Below, in pieces: positions 50,194 to 60,284 of a stretch of 64,000 nt of DNA (its first letter is position 1; each line of letters begins with the position of its first letter). The notes below the pieces were generated by a model that worked only from the letters and a program-made list of their open reading frames with translations, was not told the origin of the DNA and did not search any database. Origin of the DNA: Pardosa pseudoannulata (taxonomy: Eukaryota > Arthropoda > Arachnida > Araneae > Lycosidae). Both the position numbers and the translations under genes were made by a program. The DNA lies in the NCBI GenBank assembly GCA_032207245.1, contig CM063498.1, forward strand, positions 90,718,848 to 90,782,847. Reading direction: 5' to 3'.

Positions 50194-50373
50194 GTTTAGG
50201 TTTTTTTTTTTTTAGCGCTACGGTCTACTTTTTGCAACACGGGGGCTAATGAGACCGGGACCTACTGCTTAAAGCCGATTCCGAACGGCTACGGACATCC
50301 ATGCCATAGTGGCATTCGAACCCACGAACTCGGGTTCTGAAGGCCAGCACCCTAACCATTCGGCCATCGTTCC
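50194..50373 (-). mobile_element. tRNA-derived SINE with perfect 13-bp duplication
   Basis: The flanks are AAATCTTATCAAG at 50181-50193 and 50374-50386, identical. On the minus strand the element begins GGAACGATGGCCGAATGG (A-box-like) and carries GTGGGTTCGAATGCC (B-box-like), a tRNA-related head of about 65 bases. The body has GGAATCGGCTTTAAGCAGTA and GTCTCATTAGCCCCCGTG, and it ends in a run of 13 A plus CCTAAACC. The perfect duplication and A tail mark it as the youngest copy in the window. RNA polymerase III promoter boxes are intact by eye. Confidence 0.95.
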
Positions 50374-50386
50374 AAATCTTATCAAG

Positions 50387-51974
50387 AGAAAAGTAAATTT
50401 CTTTAAATATAACAAAACTAAAATATTGTATAAATTTCAGCAAGGAAATTTATTAATACATTCTAAACAAATAACTGTTTTAAAATATTTTTTTAAATTA
50501 AATAGTGTTATAAATATAACAGGGTTTAAACTAACTCGTTTTATTTTAACCCAAATCCTGTTTTTTTTTTAAACAAACTTTTTTTTTCTTTTTTAAAATG
50601 TTTTTGTTTATTTTACACATTATTAGAAGATTAAAGTTTATTAATTTATGTAGAGATTATAAGTTTGAGACAAATATTTCTAGTCGACCATGGAATCTTA
50701 ACTTCAATCGTTAATCTTAAAACTGGTTTTTTCAATGTGTTGATAATCAAAGTACGTATGCTCAAGTAAATTTACTACTGATATCTTGATTTGCAGTAAA
50801 TACAACAATTTCAAAACCTTAAATAATTTTTTTATATTGTAGATATGGGATTTGGAAAAATATCAAAAATAACGTGTAGCATGATATTTTGAAAATAAAT
50901 ATCAGATATAAATATACATATAAATTATCGAACCTTGTTTTAACATATATTATTTTTAAAATGCTTTTTTATATAGCTTACTGACTTTGATTTATTATGC
51001 AAAATTAGTTTGGGATAATACAAAAATAAATACAATGTTAAAGATATCATGTTTAAATTTGGAATATTAACACTTCAAGGAGTCAATTTTCTAAAAAATG
51101 AATTGATTAGTTTCAAAAGGAAAATTCTTCGTTATGACAATTATATTTTTAAAGGAATTTAAGCAGTAGAAACAGTCTTTCCTAAACAATCCTAATGATA
51201 CTTCTGCAATGAAATCCCATAAAGTGCTTGCTAAGGAAGAGTGAGGAAAATTTGAATATTAATGAGATGAATCAGCGTACCTGTGTAGATGAAACGACAA
51301 TACATGGTGCCTCGCAACACTTTAGTAACGATATTTGTAAACGAGAGATTCAGTTGAAATCCATTGTGAGAGGAAAAAATATAGTTTGTTAATGTGTAAG
51401 AAGCAAAGATGTAAAGAGAGTGAAACCAGAAATGCTTCAATACCTTTGAACTGTTCATTTATTCAATTTAAACTTTGCTACCTTACGACCGATTGTGTTT
51501 GACCTACCTTTGTCCGTTATCATAGCTGAAAGGTCTTATATAATTCATCATTTTTAATTTAATACCAGGGCTAGCTCTGGCTCTTTAAAAAGCCACCGTC
51601 TCCAAGACGTTTTGGAAAATAATGTATAAAACAAAAAAAGATATTTATCTTATTCACTTCAAACATTTTACAACACTGATTACATATTCTTATTACTATG
51701 AATTGCCTAAACAAAACACTCAAGTTTTGTACGCATTTGTCTCCCTTTCAGTGGAATGTGGTAGGTTTTCATGCAGGGTGTGCAGAGAACATGGATTTTC
51801 CAATAAATCTTTAATTATTGAGACATCTGAGTTCTCCATCCTGAAACGGGATATTTATTATGAATATAAAGTTAACGAATACAATAAATAAAATATTTAC
51901 CTACGAGTAGTCGAGTTATAACTATAAAAACAGATAAACTTATGAGAATTCTACTAGCACTGAAGCAAAAAATC
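50387..51974. other. Intergenic, AT-rich
   Basis: No gene recognised. Frames at 51231-51458 and 51622-51891 look accidental. The word TGTAGATATGGGATTTGG (50839) recurs at 54237, pointing to a dispersed repeat. Confidence 0.35.
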
Positions 51975-52225
51975 ATGTCTTTTGTTGTATGGTGTCATAT
52001 CGGCAACGTTATATGGTGTCTTTGTATGGCGTCATATAAAGCAACGCTTCGGGCTTCCACGAAAAACTTATATGTTCAGCAAACGTAGCACCACCTGGCT
52101 CTCGCCGCTGCAGTGCCTCATCCGGATGCTCATTGGTGCCGACAAACTGAACGTCTATTCCACGATTTCGCTGCACGCTGGTACAATAGAGAGAACTGTT
52201 TCTTGTTCGGTCAATGGATTAAATT
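51975..52225. mobile_element. GC-richer island, possible retroelement fragment
   Basis: A block with TATGG(T/C)GTCATAT words repeated at about 51990, 52010 and 52025, followed by GCAGTGCCTCATCCGGATGC. Its composition contrasts with the surroundings. It may be an LTR or leader fragment; I cannot name it. Confidence 0.3.
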
Positions 52226-52930
52226 ATATTTATTAATTGTTTTTAACATTTGGAAACATCTTGACAATTTTTAAAAACAAAACCAGGGATATGGTGTTAC
52301 AGATATAACTTATATACTGTCTGTAAGACACAATAAATGGTAAAATTTGGACTGTTCTGTTAAAATTCGTTTGTTTAAAACAAAACAACATTGTTTTTCA
52401 GCTAATTATTTCAATAAATAGAGTACATCACCGAAATTACTGTACCACACTAAAACATTTCACTTTATATTGATGAAATACTTCTTTTATATTTCCATGA
52501 AAACAAAATCTTACAATATATAAATTTAAACATTAACCGTCTGCAAAATCGTATGGCCAGTTAATCAGTTAAAAAACCAAAATCGCTTCAGCACGTAAGT
52601 CCCCGCTCTAATACAACGCTTAATAAACCGTACCTTCGGATGATTCTGAATGTCAAGTTCAGGACAAATAGCTGCACTTGCCTCAGTGCCATAGTATGCT
52701 GTTCTTCTCCAGTAGCTCATACATATAAAGCGTGGTTTTCAATTTAGTGAGTACACATCAGAACTTCCTATGTTCGTTTGCGTGCTAGCACCTAGTACCG
52801 CACGTACTGCGGGAATACAAGCAAACAAATCAACATAATATTTGAATATATCATAAATAATATTTATTATATACCATATAAAGATAGGTAGACATAGGTC
52901 CAAAAAATTATTGTCCCTCATAATTTTGCC
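52226..52930. other. Intergenic, nothing recognised
   Basis: AT-rich with one GC-richer patch near 52590-52640; no gene supported. Confidence 0.35.
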
Positions 52931-52980
52931 AGGGTGTGCAGTGCACACCCTGCACATATGAACCACACGCCACTGCTCCC
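52931..52980. mobile_element. End of a repeat element with perfect palindrome
   Basis: AGGGTGTGCA (52931-52940), one G, then TGCACACCCT (52942-52951) is a perfect palindrome, followed by GCACATATGAACCACACGCC. It looks like the terminus of a dispersed DNA element whose other end I could not place. Confidence 0.4.
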
Positions 52981-53417
52981 TTTCCTTGTAATAGCATAAA
53001 TTAAACAATATAATTACCACTTTTCCTTTCATAATAATCAGCGAAACTCCTGTCAAAACCAACATACAATTAGTTTATACTTTTTACAACAAGTCATTAC
53101 ACAGTCCAATGTTTCTTAAAAATATACCTACTCCTATCTTACGCATTTTACTAGCACTTCTTAGCATTGCAATTAAATCTAATAAGCTATAATTATAAAT
53201 AATTATGTTCCAGTGTTTCAAGGTATAAAGAATCAAACCATGTGAAAAAGTTTAAACAATTGTTCCCCCAATTAAGAAAATATTTTCAAATATGTGACAA
53301 AATACCATTTCTAAAATTTGAGGCCCTCGATAGGGTCCGGTTTACTCGGTTCTACAGTAGCTCTTATTGGTACTATAGCTATACTTTTGAGTGGTACTAG
53401 TATGAATGCGACGATGA

Positions 53418-53540
53418 CGAATTAAACCTAATGCTTAAAAAATATTACAAACGGCTACAAACATCTATGCCATTAGTAGAACTGGAATTTATTGATACGG
53501 GCTTTAAATAAGAGCACCTTAGCAATTAGACTCAACAACC
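53418..53540 (-). mobile_element. Old SINE copy, head and body
   Basis: ACCTAATGCTTAAAAAATAT, GGCTACAAACATCTATGCC and GATACGGGCTTTAAATAAG align in order with the SINE family in reverse orientation, with heavy divergence. Confidence 0.65.
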
Positions 53541-53599
53541 AGACTGTTGACTTTTTTTACCTAGAATAGTTTCTAGACAAATGAAATTCTAGGGATGGA

Positions 53600-53646
53600 T
53601 TGGTTTGGTTTGGTTTGGAGTGCTACGGTCTACTTTTTTGCACACG
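53600..53646 (-). mobile_element. SINE tail fragment
   Basis: TTGGTTTGGTTTGGTTTGGAG followed by TGCTACGGTCTACTTTTTTG is the reversed tail of the same SINE family. It is a different copy from the fragment at 53418, because the order of head and tail does not fit one element. Confidence 0.85.
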
Positions 53647-54289
53647 TAATTTTTGTCCAGATGGATAATGTTCTCATTTAAAAAAGTTTTACATGATGGC
53701 TAGAGTTTTAAGGGTCTCAGCTCCGTTAAACTTAAGAAACATAAGGTTTTGTTACTATTTTTCGAAATTTCCATAACTTATTTTATTTCACACTAAAATG
53801 CATGTTTTTTTTGTACAAATCTGTTAAATATCTTTTGAATAAACTAGCCTTATATGCTTGTAAAAAAATAAAAAATAATATTTTTAAAATATACATTTAT
53901 AGCTTGATTTTTTTGTTCTATTAAACTGTTCTCACTTGCGCACATGTTTACAAGAAATATTTTACCCATAAATGTTGAATTTAAATTTTTAATGAAGTAC
54001 AAATTCTATAATTGAATCTAACTAAAAAATATTTTGTCCTCTTATACTTTTAACCATAACTTTTAAACTAAGCTGGGGTTTTTTATGCCAATTTTTTTTT
54101 TAAATTGCGTAGAACATCTTAATCTACAGCATATATATTTTTTTGAAAAACCGAAAATTAAGAAGGCTTAAGGGTTTTGAGATATCTTAAGATATTTGAA
54201 ACAAAACTATTGTACAAAGAAAGAATTTTCTTATACTGTAGATATGGGATTTGGGAAACCCGAGACAGTTGCCCTCACATGTCAATGCC
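53647..54289. other. Intergenic, T-rich
   Basis: No gene recognised; probably an old dispersed repeat (see the shared word with 50839). Confidence 0.35.
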
Positions 54290-54428
54290 TTAGGGTCGGT
54301 CTCACCAAAGTCGTTTAATGGCTAATCATAATTAACCCACAGAGCCAACCAATGGTGGGACGCAATTCTCCGTTTAAACAGAGATTAATCGCGGTTAGCC
54401 ATTAAATGACTGGTGAAACCGGCCCTAA
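54290..54428. mobile_element. Harbinger-like MITE
   Basis: TTAGGGTCGGTCTCACCA at the left matches the complement of the right end, TTAGGGCCGGTTTCACCA. The similarity continues through TTTAATGGCTAA, so arms of about 45 bp enclose about 40 bp. GGGCCGGTTTCACCA-type ends beside a TTA/TAA are typical of PIF/Harbinger MITEs. There is no coding capacity. Confidence 0.8.
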
Positions 54429-55506
54429 ATCAGGTTCTTAAAAAAGCCCTGCAAAAATGTCCAAGATTGTATGGAACTAATTCATTCCTTTTTGAATTAT
54501 TTCTTGAATGATTGCACAATCTACGGAAATTACCCATTCCGTGCTATAGGTCTTTAAATCTTGTGGTATTTTGAGTGGATGGTAGCTAATTTGATAAACC
54601 ATTCTAAATGTATCAAAATAAGAAAGTATTTTTCCCCACCAAAGAACGTATTTTTCCCTACGAAATACCCCAAAGCATTGAGAAGCTTTACAAGCACATT
54701 CAATTAGAATTATTTAAATCGGATTAATATTTTTAAAGGAAACCAAAATGTAAATCAGAAATCAATATTTAAAGGTTACAAACTCCCCAGATCTATTTAG
54801 ATGATTATTCTCTTAAGTACTATACATCGCTTTATCCGATCGACTACATTTGATATTAAATAACAAATTTCTTTAAATTAAAATATATGGATAAGTAGAG
54901 AGAGGAATACGATTTTGGAATAGGATGATAACTGATTACACTTTCCACTCAGTTGTAACTATGGTCTTTCATATATTATTATTATTTCGTTTAAATTCAA
55001 ACACGAAATCTAAATTTTTTAACCGAGTCATTTATTTCTGATTAATTCACTGAAAGGAGAGATAATACAAAAAAAAAAAATGCTAGAATTAAGATGATGA
55101 TATGTAGCAATGAATCTCTCTTACAAATTTGATAATGCTCACTGAACCTTTAAACTTCATCAAGTCTACTAATCTTCTCAAAGAATCAACATTTTAAAAT
55201 AAATTTTGACCTTACACAGTGAACTATCTTATTTATAGGATCTGATCTTCATAAGTTGAATGGCTGGACATATACACTGTAAGGAAAGAGCTGACGACTT
55301 ATCAAAAATATACTTTTTACACTTTACCAAATAAATGTATCGCGTAATACCATTAACAGTTCAGTCTTTTTAAAAATGTTCTGTATAATTAACATGACCA
55401 TTTATTTTTTTACTCAAAACGGGACATAGGTTCATTTAGGTCAGATCATACGTAGTTAATGAAAAACACTTATTTAAAGTTATTTATTCAGAAAAAGTTA
55501 GTTGGC
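54429..55506. other. Intergenic, AT-rich
   Basis: Nothing recognised. Confidence 0.35.
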
Positions 55507-55818
55507 TTAAAAGTTACGAATCACAAAATATAGGTACCCAAAATGTTTAGTTATATTTATATTTATCAGAAGAACAAATTTTTTTAACATAGCTGGTGAC
55601 AATTTCAAGTAAGAATGAAACTCCTCGCACGTTTTTTTTATATTCACCTTAATTATCAACGTCGCCTTTAGAACTGAAATTTGTAACTGAGTTTTCTCAG
55701 ATGTCCACAATTTGTTCATAATAGAAAATACTTTTTCTACTGTAGCATTTGTAGTAGGCAAACATAAAATATATTCAATTACAATAGAAAAGCAAAACGG
55801 TGAGCGGCCGTTACTCAA
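55507..55818 (-). pseudogene. hAT-type transposase C-terminal remnant
   Basis: A 103-aa frame contains EYILCLPTTNATVEKVFSIM, NKLWTSEKTQLQISVLKATL and TCEEFHSYL. These match the hAT dimerisation region (LPxSNAxxERxFSxMNxIWTxxRNxL) of BED-finger transposases and their host-derived relatives. The catalytic part and zinc finger are missing. Upstream on the same strand (about 55819-55940), AACATCCCGTTTTGAACGGG and TACGAGTCCCAGTGTCCCC look like further transposon sequence. I call it a relic; the short open frame may simply have escaped mutation. Confidence 0.75.
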
Positions 55819-57110
55819 ATTTTCACGCGGTTTCTACAAACGGGATAATTTTGCGTCCCATAGTCCATTTTGGGGACACTGGGACTCGTAATTGTAAAAA
55901 AGTACAGTCCCGTTCAAAACGGGATGTTTGGTCACGTTATGTATAATGTTTTTTCTGGAAAACAAGGTCATCTGATATCAAATAATAGCAGTTAATTTTC
56001 GGGTATTTTAGCAAATAGAAGTGATAATGAATGCAAACTTTTCTCTCATAAAATACAAAATTGTGTCTGTTTCTTCAGAGGCTTTACTTTTAAATACTGA
56101 TGCTTCTAAATTAGAATACTCTTTATTATCTCACACACAATTTAGTTTCTTCCATTTATGTCTTCTCTTCTACAAACCGAATCAATTTTTGTATTAAAGT
56201 TTTGGTAATTTAGTATGTAAGATAATTTAACTTCCCATCATAGAAGTAAATAAATATGTTTAGTCAATTTTGAAGAAATTTTGATCCTGCACCAATCGAA
56301 ATTCATGCATCAGTTTTCTTCTCTACTTCATTATAAATCAATAAATTCAATGTCTAATACCCACACTGATCAATAAAACTTGCTACTACACAATTAAAAA
56401 TGTTTGTGTGCTGAAGTCCATTTTTATGTTTACATAAGATATTGGATTACTAAGATTAAATCTTTCATTTAGTGAATGGATAAGCAAGATTGTTCAATAT
56501 TGATTGATTTTTATAATTACCTAATTAATTTTTCATTGATATAGTAATATCATTCCATTATCATATAAATTGATATTATTTACATTATCCAAGCTTATAT
56601 ATATATTCTAGATATCTTATTATATGTGAAATACTTAATTTATACGAGCTATTAAGCACTGACATTGTCTTGCAATTAAAACCAGACGTAGTCGCTTGAC
56701 GCAAGTTGTTTTATTTCTTTATTTAGGTAATATTTAACTCACTTACATACGTTTCTTTTGGTATTAAGTTCAACCAAACAAGTGATCGTTCTGTGAAAGC
56801 GTTCTGTCACAAATGTAATCTTTAAGAGAAAAGTACTGTTAAAACCAACCGATAAAAGACTGAATAACTAAAAAGAAACAAAATATTAGTATCGAGTGTT
56901 TTGAAAAACGTAATTGTAAATATGTTCTCCTCTTTGAGAACAAGAAGTATTATTATCTGGTGTCTGGAGATTGCAATTGCTTTACCAATTGGAAAATAAC
57001 TATTTTTATTGGCTGTATCATCCGAAAATTACCTTTTTATGAAGAAAAAAAGCATATCGAATATCATTCTGAAATTGTTCTTCAATAATTTCCTTAAATA
57101 ATACGCACCC
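55819..57110. other. Intergenic, 5' flank of the receptor gene
   Basis: AT-rich. Promoter elements for the receptor are not identifiable by eye. Confidence 0.35.
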
Positions 57111-58319
57111 ATGTTCTGCTGGAATTCTACAAGAAATGTACGAAAGTTTCACAAAACGACCGTTTTTGATTTCTTAATAGAGGTTGGTCGTTTAAGTGGA
57201 TTACCTTTGTGCCGTTATGGGGTATCATCTTCCTTTCCCAGTTTGAAAAGTGAAAGATTATGTTCTTATTTCATATTTATCACAGTTCTCAAATTAATGT
57301 CCTATATCTTTAGCACGATGTCAGTTTATCATCTTCTAAAAGTAACCTCACTTAGATTAATTTTCTACGCTTATAACACATGTAGTGTTTTAACTATGTT
57401 ACTGGTCATCGCACATCGCCAGAAAATGTGCAAGACAATCCATGAACTGGAAAATCTTTCTCGCCTATTGAAGTTTAAGTCGAATATTGGTGGTCGACAT
57501 TCGACATCTTTAACAATATTTTTGAGCTTATTTACGTGTATCATTTTTGCAGTACTAATAGTTTTTTTCTTCCATAAAGACCAGATTGAAAGATTTAAAA
57601 CGGTGAACCTTTTTGGTTATGCATTAACAAATAAAACCCGGAAATTGTACCTTAATATGTACAATACTGCTGTGGTATTTACGTATACAAGTAGTACAGT
57701 TACAGTTTGTCATGTATTTCTCATCTGCTACAATGCATTTTCGATTCTCAGCAGTATAATTAAGAATTTTCGATTCAAGCTAAGAAAAAGCTTACTCCTA
57801 AACAATTTTAAGGAAGGAAGAGCTTATACTACCATTGCAGGTTTTAGGCGCATAGTAAAATGTGTCCAGGATGTCGAGGAAGCGTTTAGTTTTTGTTCGC
57901 TTTTTCTTTATGGATCTTCGATGACAGGTCTATTTTTCAGTTTCACAGTTGCCATCGTAAATGATGCTGCGTATAAAAATAAACTTGCGTATGGATTCGT
58001 AGGTATCATGTTTCTGGTCGCTTTAGTTATATTTCTAATGGTGACTCACAGTGCTTCCACAGTCAAATCGGAAGATGACGCCTTGAAAACATGGTTGATG
58101 AAAATGTCTGAAAATGCATACGTCACTAATTATTTTAGATACGGACAACACGGAGATCCCTTAATTTGTTGTCATATCATTATTTTGGCTCGTACTATTG
58201 GTGGAACTAAGCTTTATTTGACATGCGGAGGAATGTTTATCATAACTAAAGGTTTTATTCTGACAGTAAGCGGAATTATGATAACATATGGTGTCATTTT
58301 ATTTCAGTTTGATCACTGA
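57111..58319 (+). CDS. Gustatory receptor, single exon, 402 aa
   Basis: An insect-type gustatory receptor (seven membrane passes, N-terminus inside; ligand-gated cation channels in sensory neurons). Hydrophobic segments lie near residues 52-76, 83-101, 133-154, 183-209, 263-284, 292-312 and 374-400. The last carries TYGVILFQF (392-400), the TYhhhhhQF signature of the family. Lys- and Arg-rich loops (about 218-250) lie between segments 4 and 5, where the long intracellular loop belongs. Length fits the usual 370-450. The ATG at 57111 is preceded in frame by TAA only 9 bases upstream, so either this is the true start or a 5' exon joins just before it. No stop or frameshift interrupts the frame, so it looks functional. 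Ligand unknown; sequence alone gives no subfamily. Confidence 0.88.
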   Translation: MFCWNSTRNVRKFHKTTVFDFLIEVGRLSGLPLCRYGVSSSFPSLKSERLCSYFIFITVLKLMSYIFSTMSVYHLLKVTSLRLIFYAYNTCSVLTMLLVIAHRQKMCKTIHELENLSRLLKFKSNIGGRHSTSLTIFLSLFTCIIFAVLIVFFFHKDQIERFKTVNLFGYALTNKTRKLYLNMYNTAVVFTYTSSTVTVCHVFLICYNAFSILSSIIKNFRFKLRKSLLLNNFKEGRAYTTIAGFRRIVKCVQDVEEAFSFCSLFLYGSSMTGLFFSFTVAIVNDAAYKNKLAYGFVGIMFLVALVIFLMVTHSASTVKSEDDALKTWLMKMSENAYVTNYFRYGQHGDPLICCHIIILARTIGGTKLYLTCGGMFIITKGFILTVSGIMITYGVILFQFDH

Positions 58320-58415
58320 CATTTCGTCACTTGGGCACAGTGTGATGTAGAGATGAGAAGATTTTATGATGATTTTAAATAATTTTGCGACAGGATAATA
58401 TTAAATATAAAGGTC

Positions 58416-58421
58416 AATAAA
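58416..58421 (+). terminator. Polyadenylation signal of the receptor gene
   Basis: AATAAA lies 97 bases after the stop codon, a suitable distance for a short 3' UTR, and just before the minisatellite starts. Confidence 0.5.
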
Positions 58422-58571
58422 AAAGTTTCCTTTTGAAGACGTAGCCGTAGTGTATATGCAAATTGGCACATCGATGAGGGCGTGGGATTATTGTGACATT
58501 CGTTTATTTTAGGAAGTGTGTGTGGAATATTCTGAGACGTTAACAAAGGCGACTTTGCATTGAAAATACGT

Positions 58572-59352
58572 CCAAACATCCGCTGGAAAAGTGATACATA
58601 CCCTGTTATTTGATTTCCAGGACCTATTCCTTATTGTTTTCAAGGATCCAGGTAACCATGACTGTAATAATACAAACATCCAAACATCCAAACAACTGCT
58701 GGAAAAGTGATGCATACCCTGTTATTTGATTTCCAGGACCTATTCCTTATTGTTTTCAAGGATCCAGGTAATCATGACTGTAATAATACAAACATCCAAA
58801 CATCCAAACATCTGCTGGAAAAGTGATGCATATCCTGTTATTTGATTTTCAGGACCTATTCCTTATTGTTTTCAACGATCCAGGTAACCATGACACAAAC
58901 ATCCAAACATCTAATCATCTGCTGGAAAAGTGATGCATACCCTGTTATTTGATTTCCAGGACCTATTCCTTATTGTTTTCAAGGATCCAAGTAACAATGA
59001 CTGTATTAATACAAACAACCAAACATCCAAACATCTGCTGGAAAAGTGATGCATACCCTGTTATTTGATTTCCAGGACCTATTCCTTATTGTTTTCAAGG
59101 ATCCAGGTAACAATGACTGTAATAATACAAATCCAGACATCCAAACATCTGCTGGAAAAGTGATGCATACCCTGTTATTTGATTTCCAGGACCTATTCTT
59201 TATTGTTTTCAAGGATCCAGGTAACCATGACTGTAATAATACAAATCCAAACATCCAAACATCTGCTTGAAAAGTGATGCATACCCTGTTATTTGATTTC
59301 CAGGACCCATTCCTTATTGTTTTCAAGGATCCAGGTAACCATGACTGTAATA
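58572..59352. repeat. Seven-unit 114-116-bp minisatellite
   Basis: GCTGGAAAAGTGAT (variant GCTTGAAAAG in the last) starts at 58582, 58698, 58814, 58921, 59037, 59151 and 59265, giving steps of 116, 116, 107, 116, 114 and 114 bp. Units are very similar, so the array is young or homogenised. Each holds a conserved 31-nt segment preceded by GATTTCCAG and followed in most units by GTAACCATGA, that is, by splice-like borders. Because 114 is a multiple of three, open frames run through the last units on both strands (59046-59270 plus, 59006-59326 minus). Those are consequences of repetition, not evidence of genes. Confidence 0.95.
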
Positions 59353-60077
59353 ATAAAAATCTGGATTTTTCAATGTTTTTTCTTATAGTTTTCTTAAAAC
59401 ATTTATTTTTTAGATGTTTATAAAATGTAATAACATTGTTTTCAAAAAAGCTTCTTACAAATTGAAATGATAAAAAATTGAGTTTCTTTTTTTTGTCCGT
59501 TTTACTCTTTTAAATAAGAACTTAAATGATTAAAAGTAATCGTTATCACCTTGAGCTTTCTTCTTCACTTCCTTTACAGAATCTGAGATGATTTCATTCG
59601 CCTCACAACCTTTTTAAATTTTATAAAAAAGTACACACTAATCATGTGGCGTGTAATTCAAAACACTGTTTCTGAATCTGACGCCAAAGGTGATTTTAAT
59701 TTTGGAACTGTGTTTGTTTTTATTAAGTTTCACGCCGCTGGAAGTCACGATGCGTACGGATGATTGTTTACTTTGGTTTGGAGCCCCGCTGTCTGACGGA
59801 AACTGCCAGAAAATGAAACGGCACTAATTTTGAACTCCAGTCTGGTTTGAACCTTGAATAATATCTTGCGTCGCATTATTTTTTTAAAATATACTTTAAA
59901 ATGTTTGTTGACGTAAACGTTTATTAAAATAAATTTAATGCTTCTGGCTTACCTAAACAAGATAAGTTACAATTGCATAATTTAACAGAAACTTGGTAGA
60001 TGTGTTTATTAACAGCTAGTTACAGCATTTTGCTTCCTTGTTCTACCTAGTTAAACTTACTATTTTACTGTTTACTG
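59353..60077. other. Intergenic
   Basis: No gene recognised. A GC-richer patch at about 59720-59850 (ACGATGCGTACGGATG, CCGCTGTCTGACGG) is unassigned. Confidence 0.35.
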
Positions 60078-60091
60078 CATATTACAATCAG

Positions 60092-60270
60092 GTTTTGGTT
60101 TGGTTTGGAGCACTACGGCCTACTATTTTGCTCAAGAGGGTGAATGAGACCGGGACCTACTGCTTAAAGCCGATTCCGAACTGCTACGAACATCCATGCC
60201 AGCATCGGGATTCGAAGCCACGAACTCCGGTACCGAAGAGCAGTGCTCTACTATTCGGTCATCGTTCAGT
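60092..60270 (-). mobile_element. tRNA-derived SINE with perfect 14-bp duplication
   Basis: Flanked by CATATTACAATCAG at 60078-60091 and 60271-60284. On the minus strand it begins CTGAACGATGACCGAATAG, carries CGTGGCTTCGAATCCCG as B box and ends GTGCTCCAAACCAAACCAAA. It inserted at the left edge of the 60-63-kb repeat block, whose unit also starts with a CAATCAGAAATTTAGAT word. The 84-aa frame across it is not a gene. Confidence 0.95.
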
Positions 60271-60284
60271 CATATTACAATCAG

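Noticed and set aside
59006..59326. Overlapping open frames on both strands across the minisatellite
   Set aside because: Unit lengths of 114 bp are multiples of three, so frames stay open by repetition; the same units elsewhere in the array shift frame.
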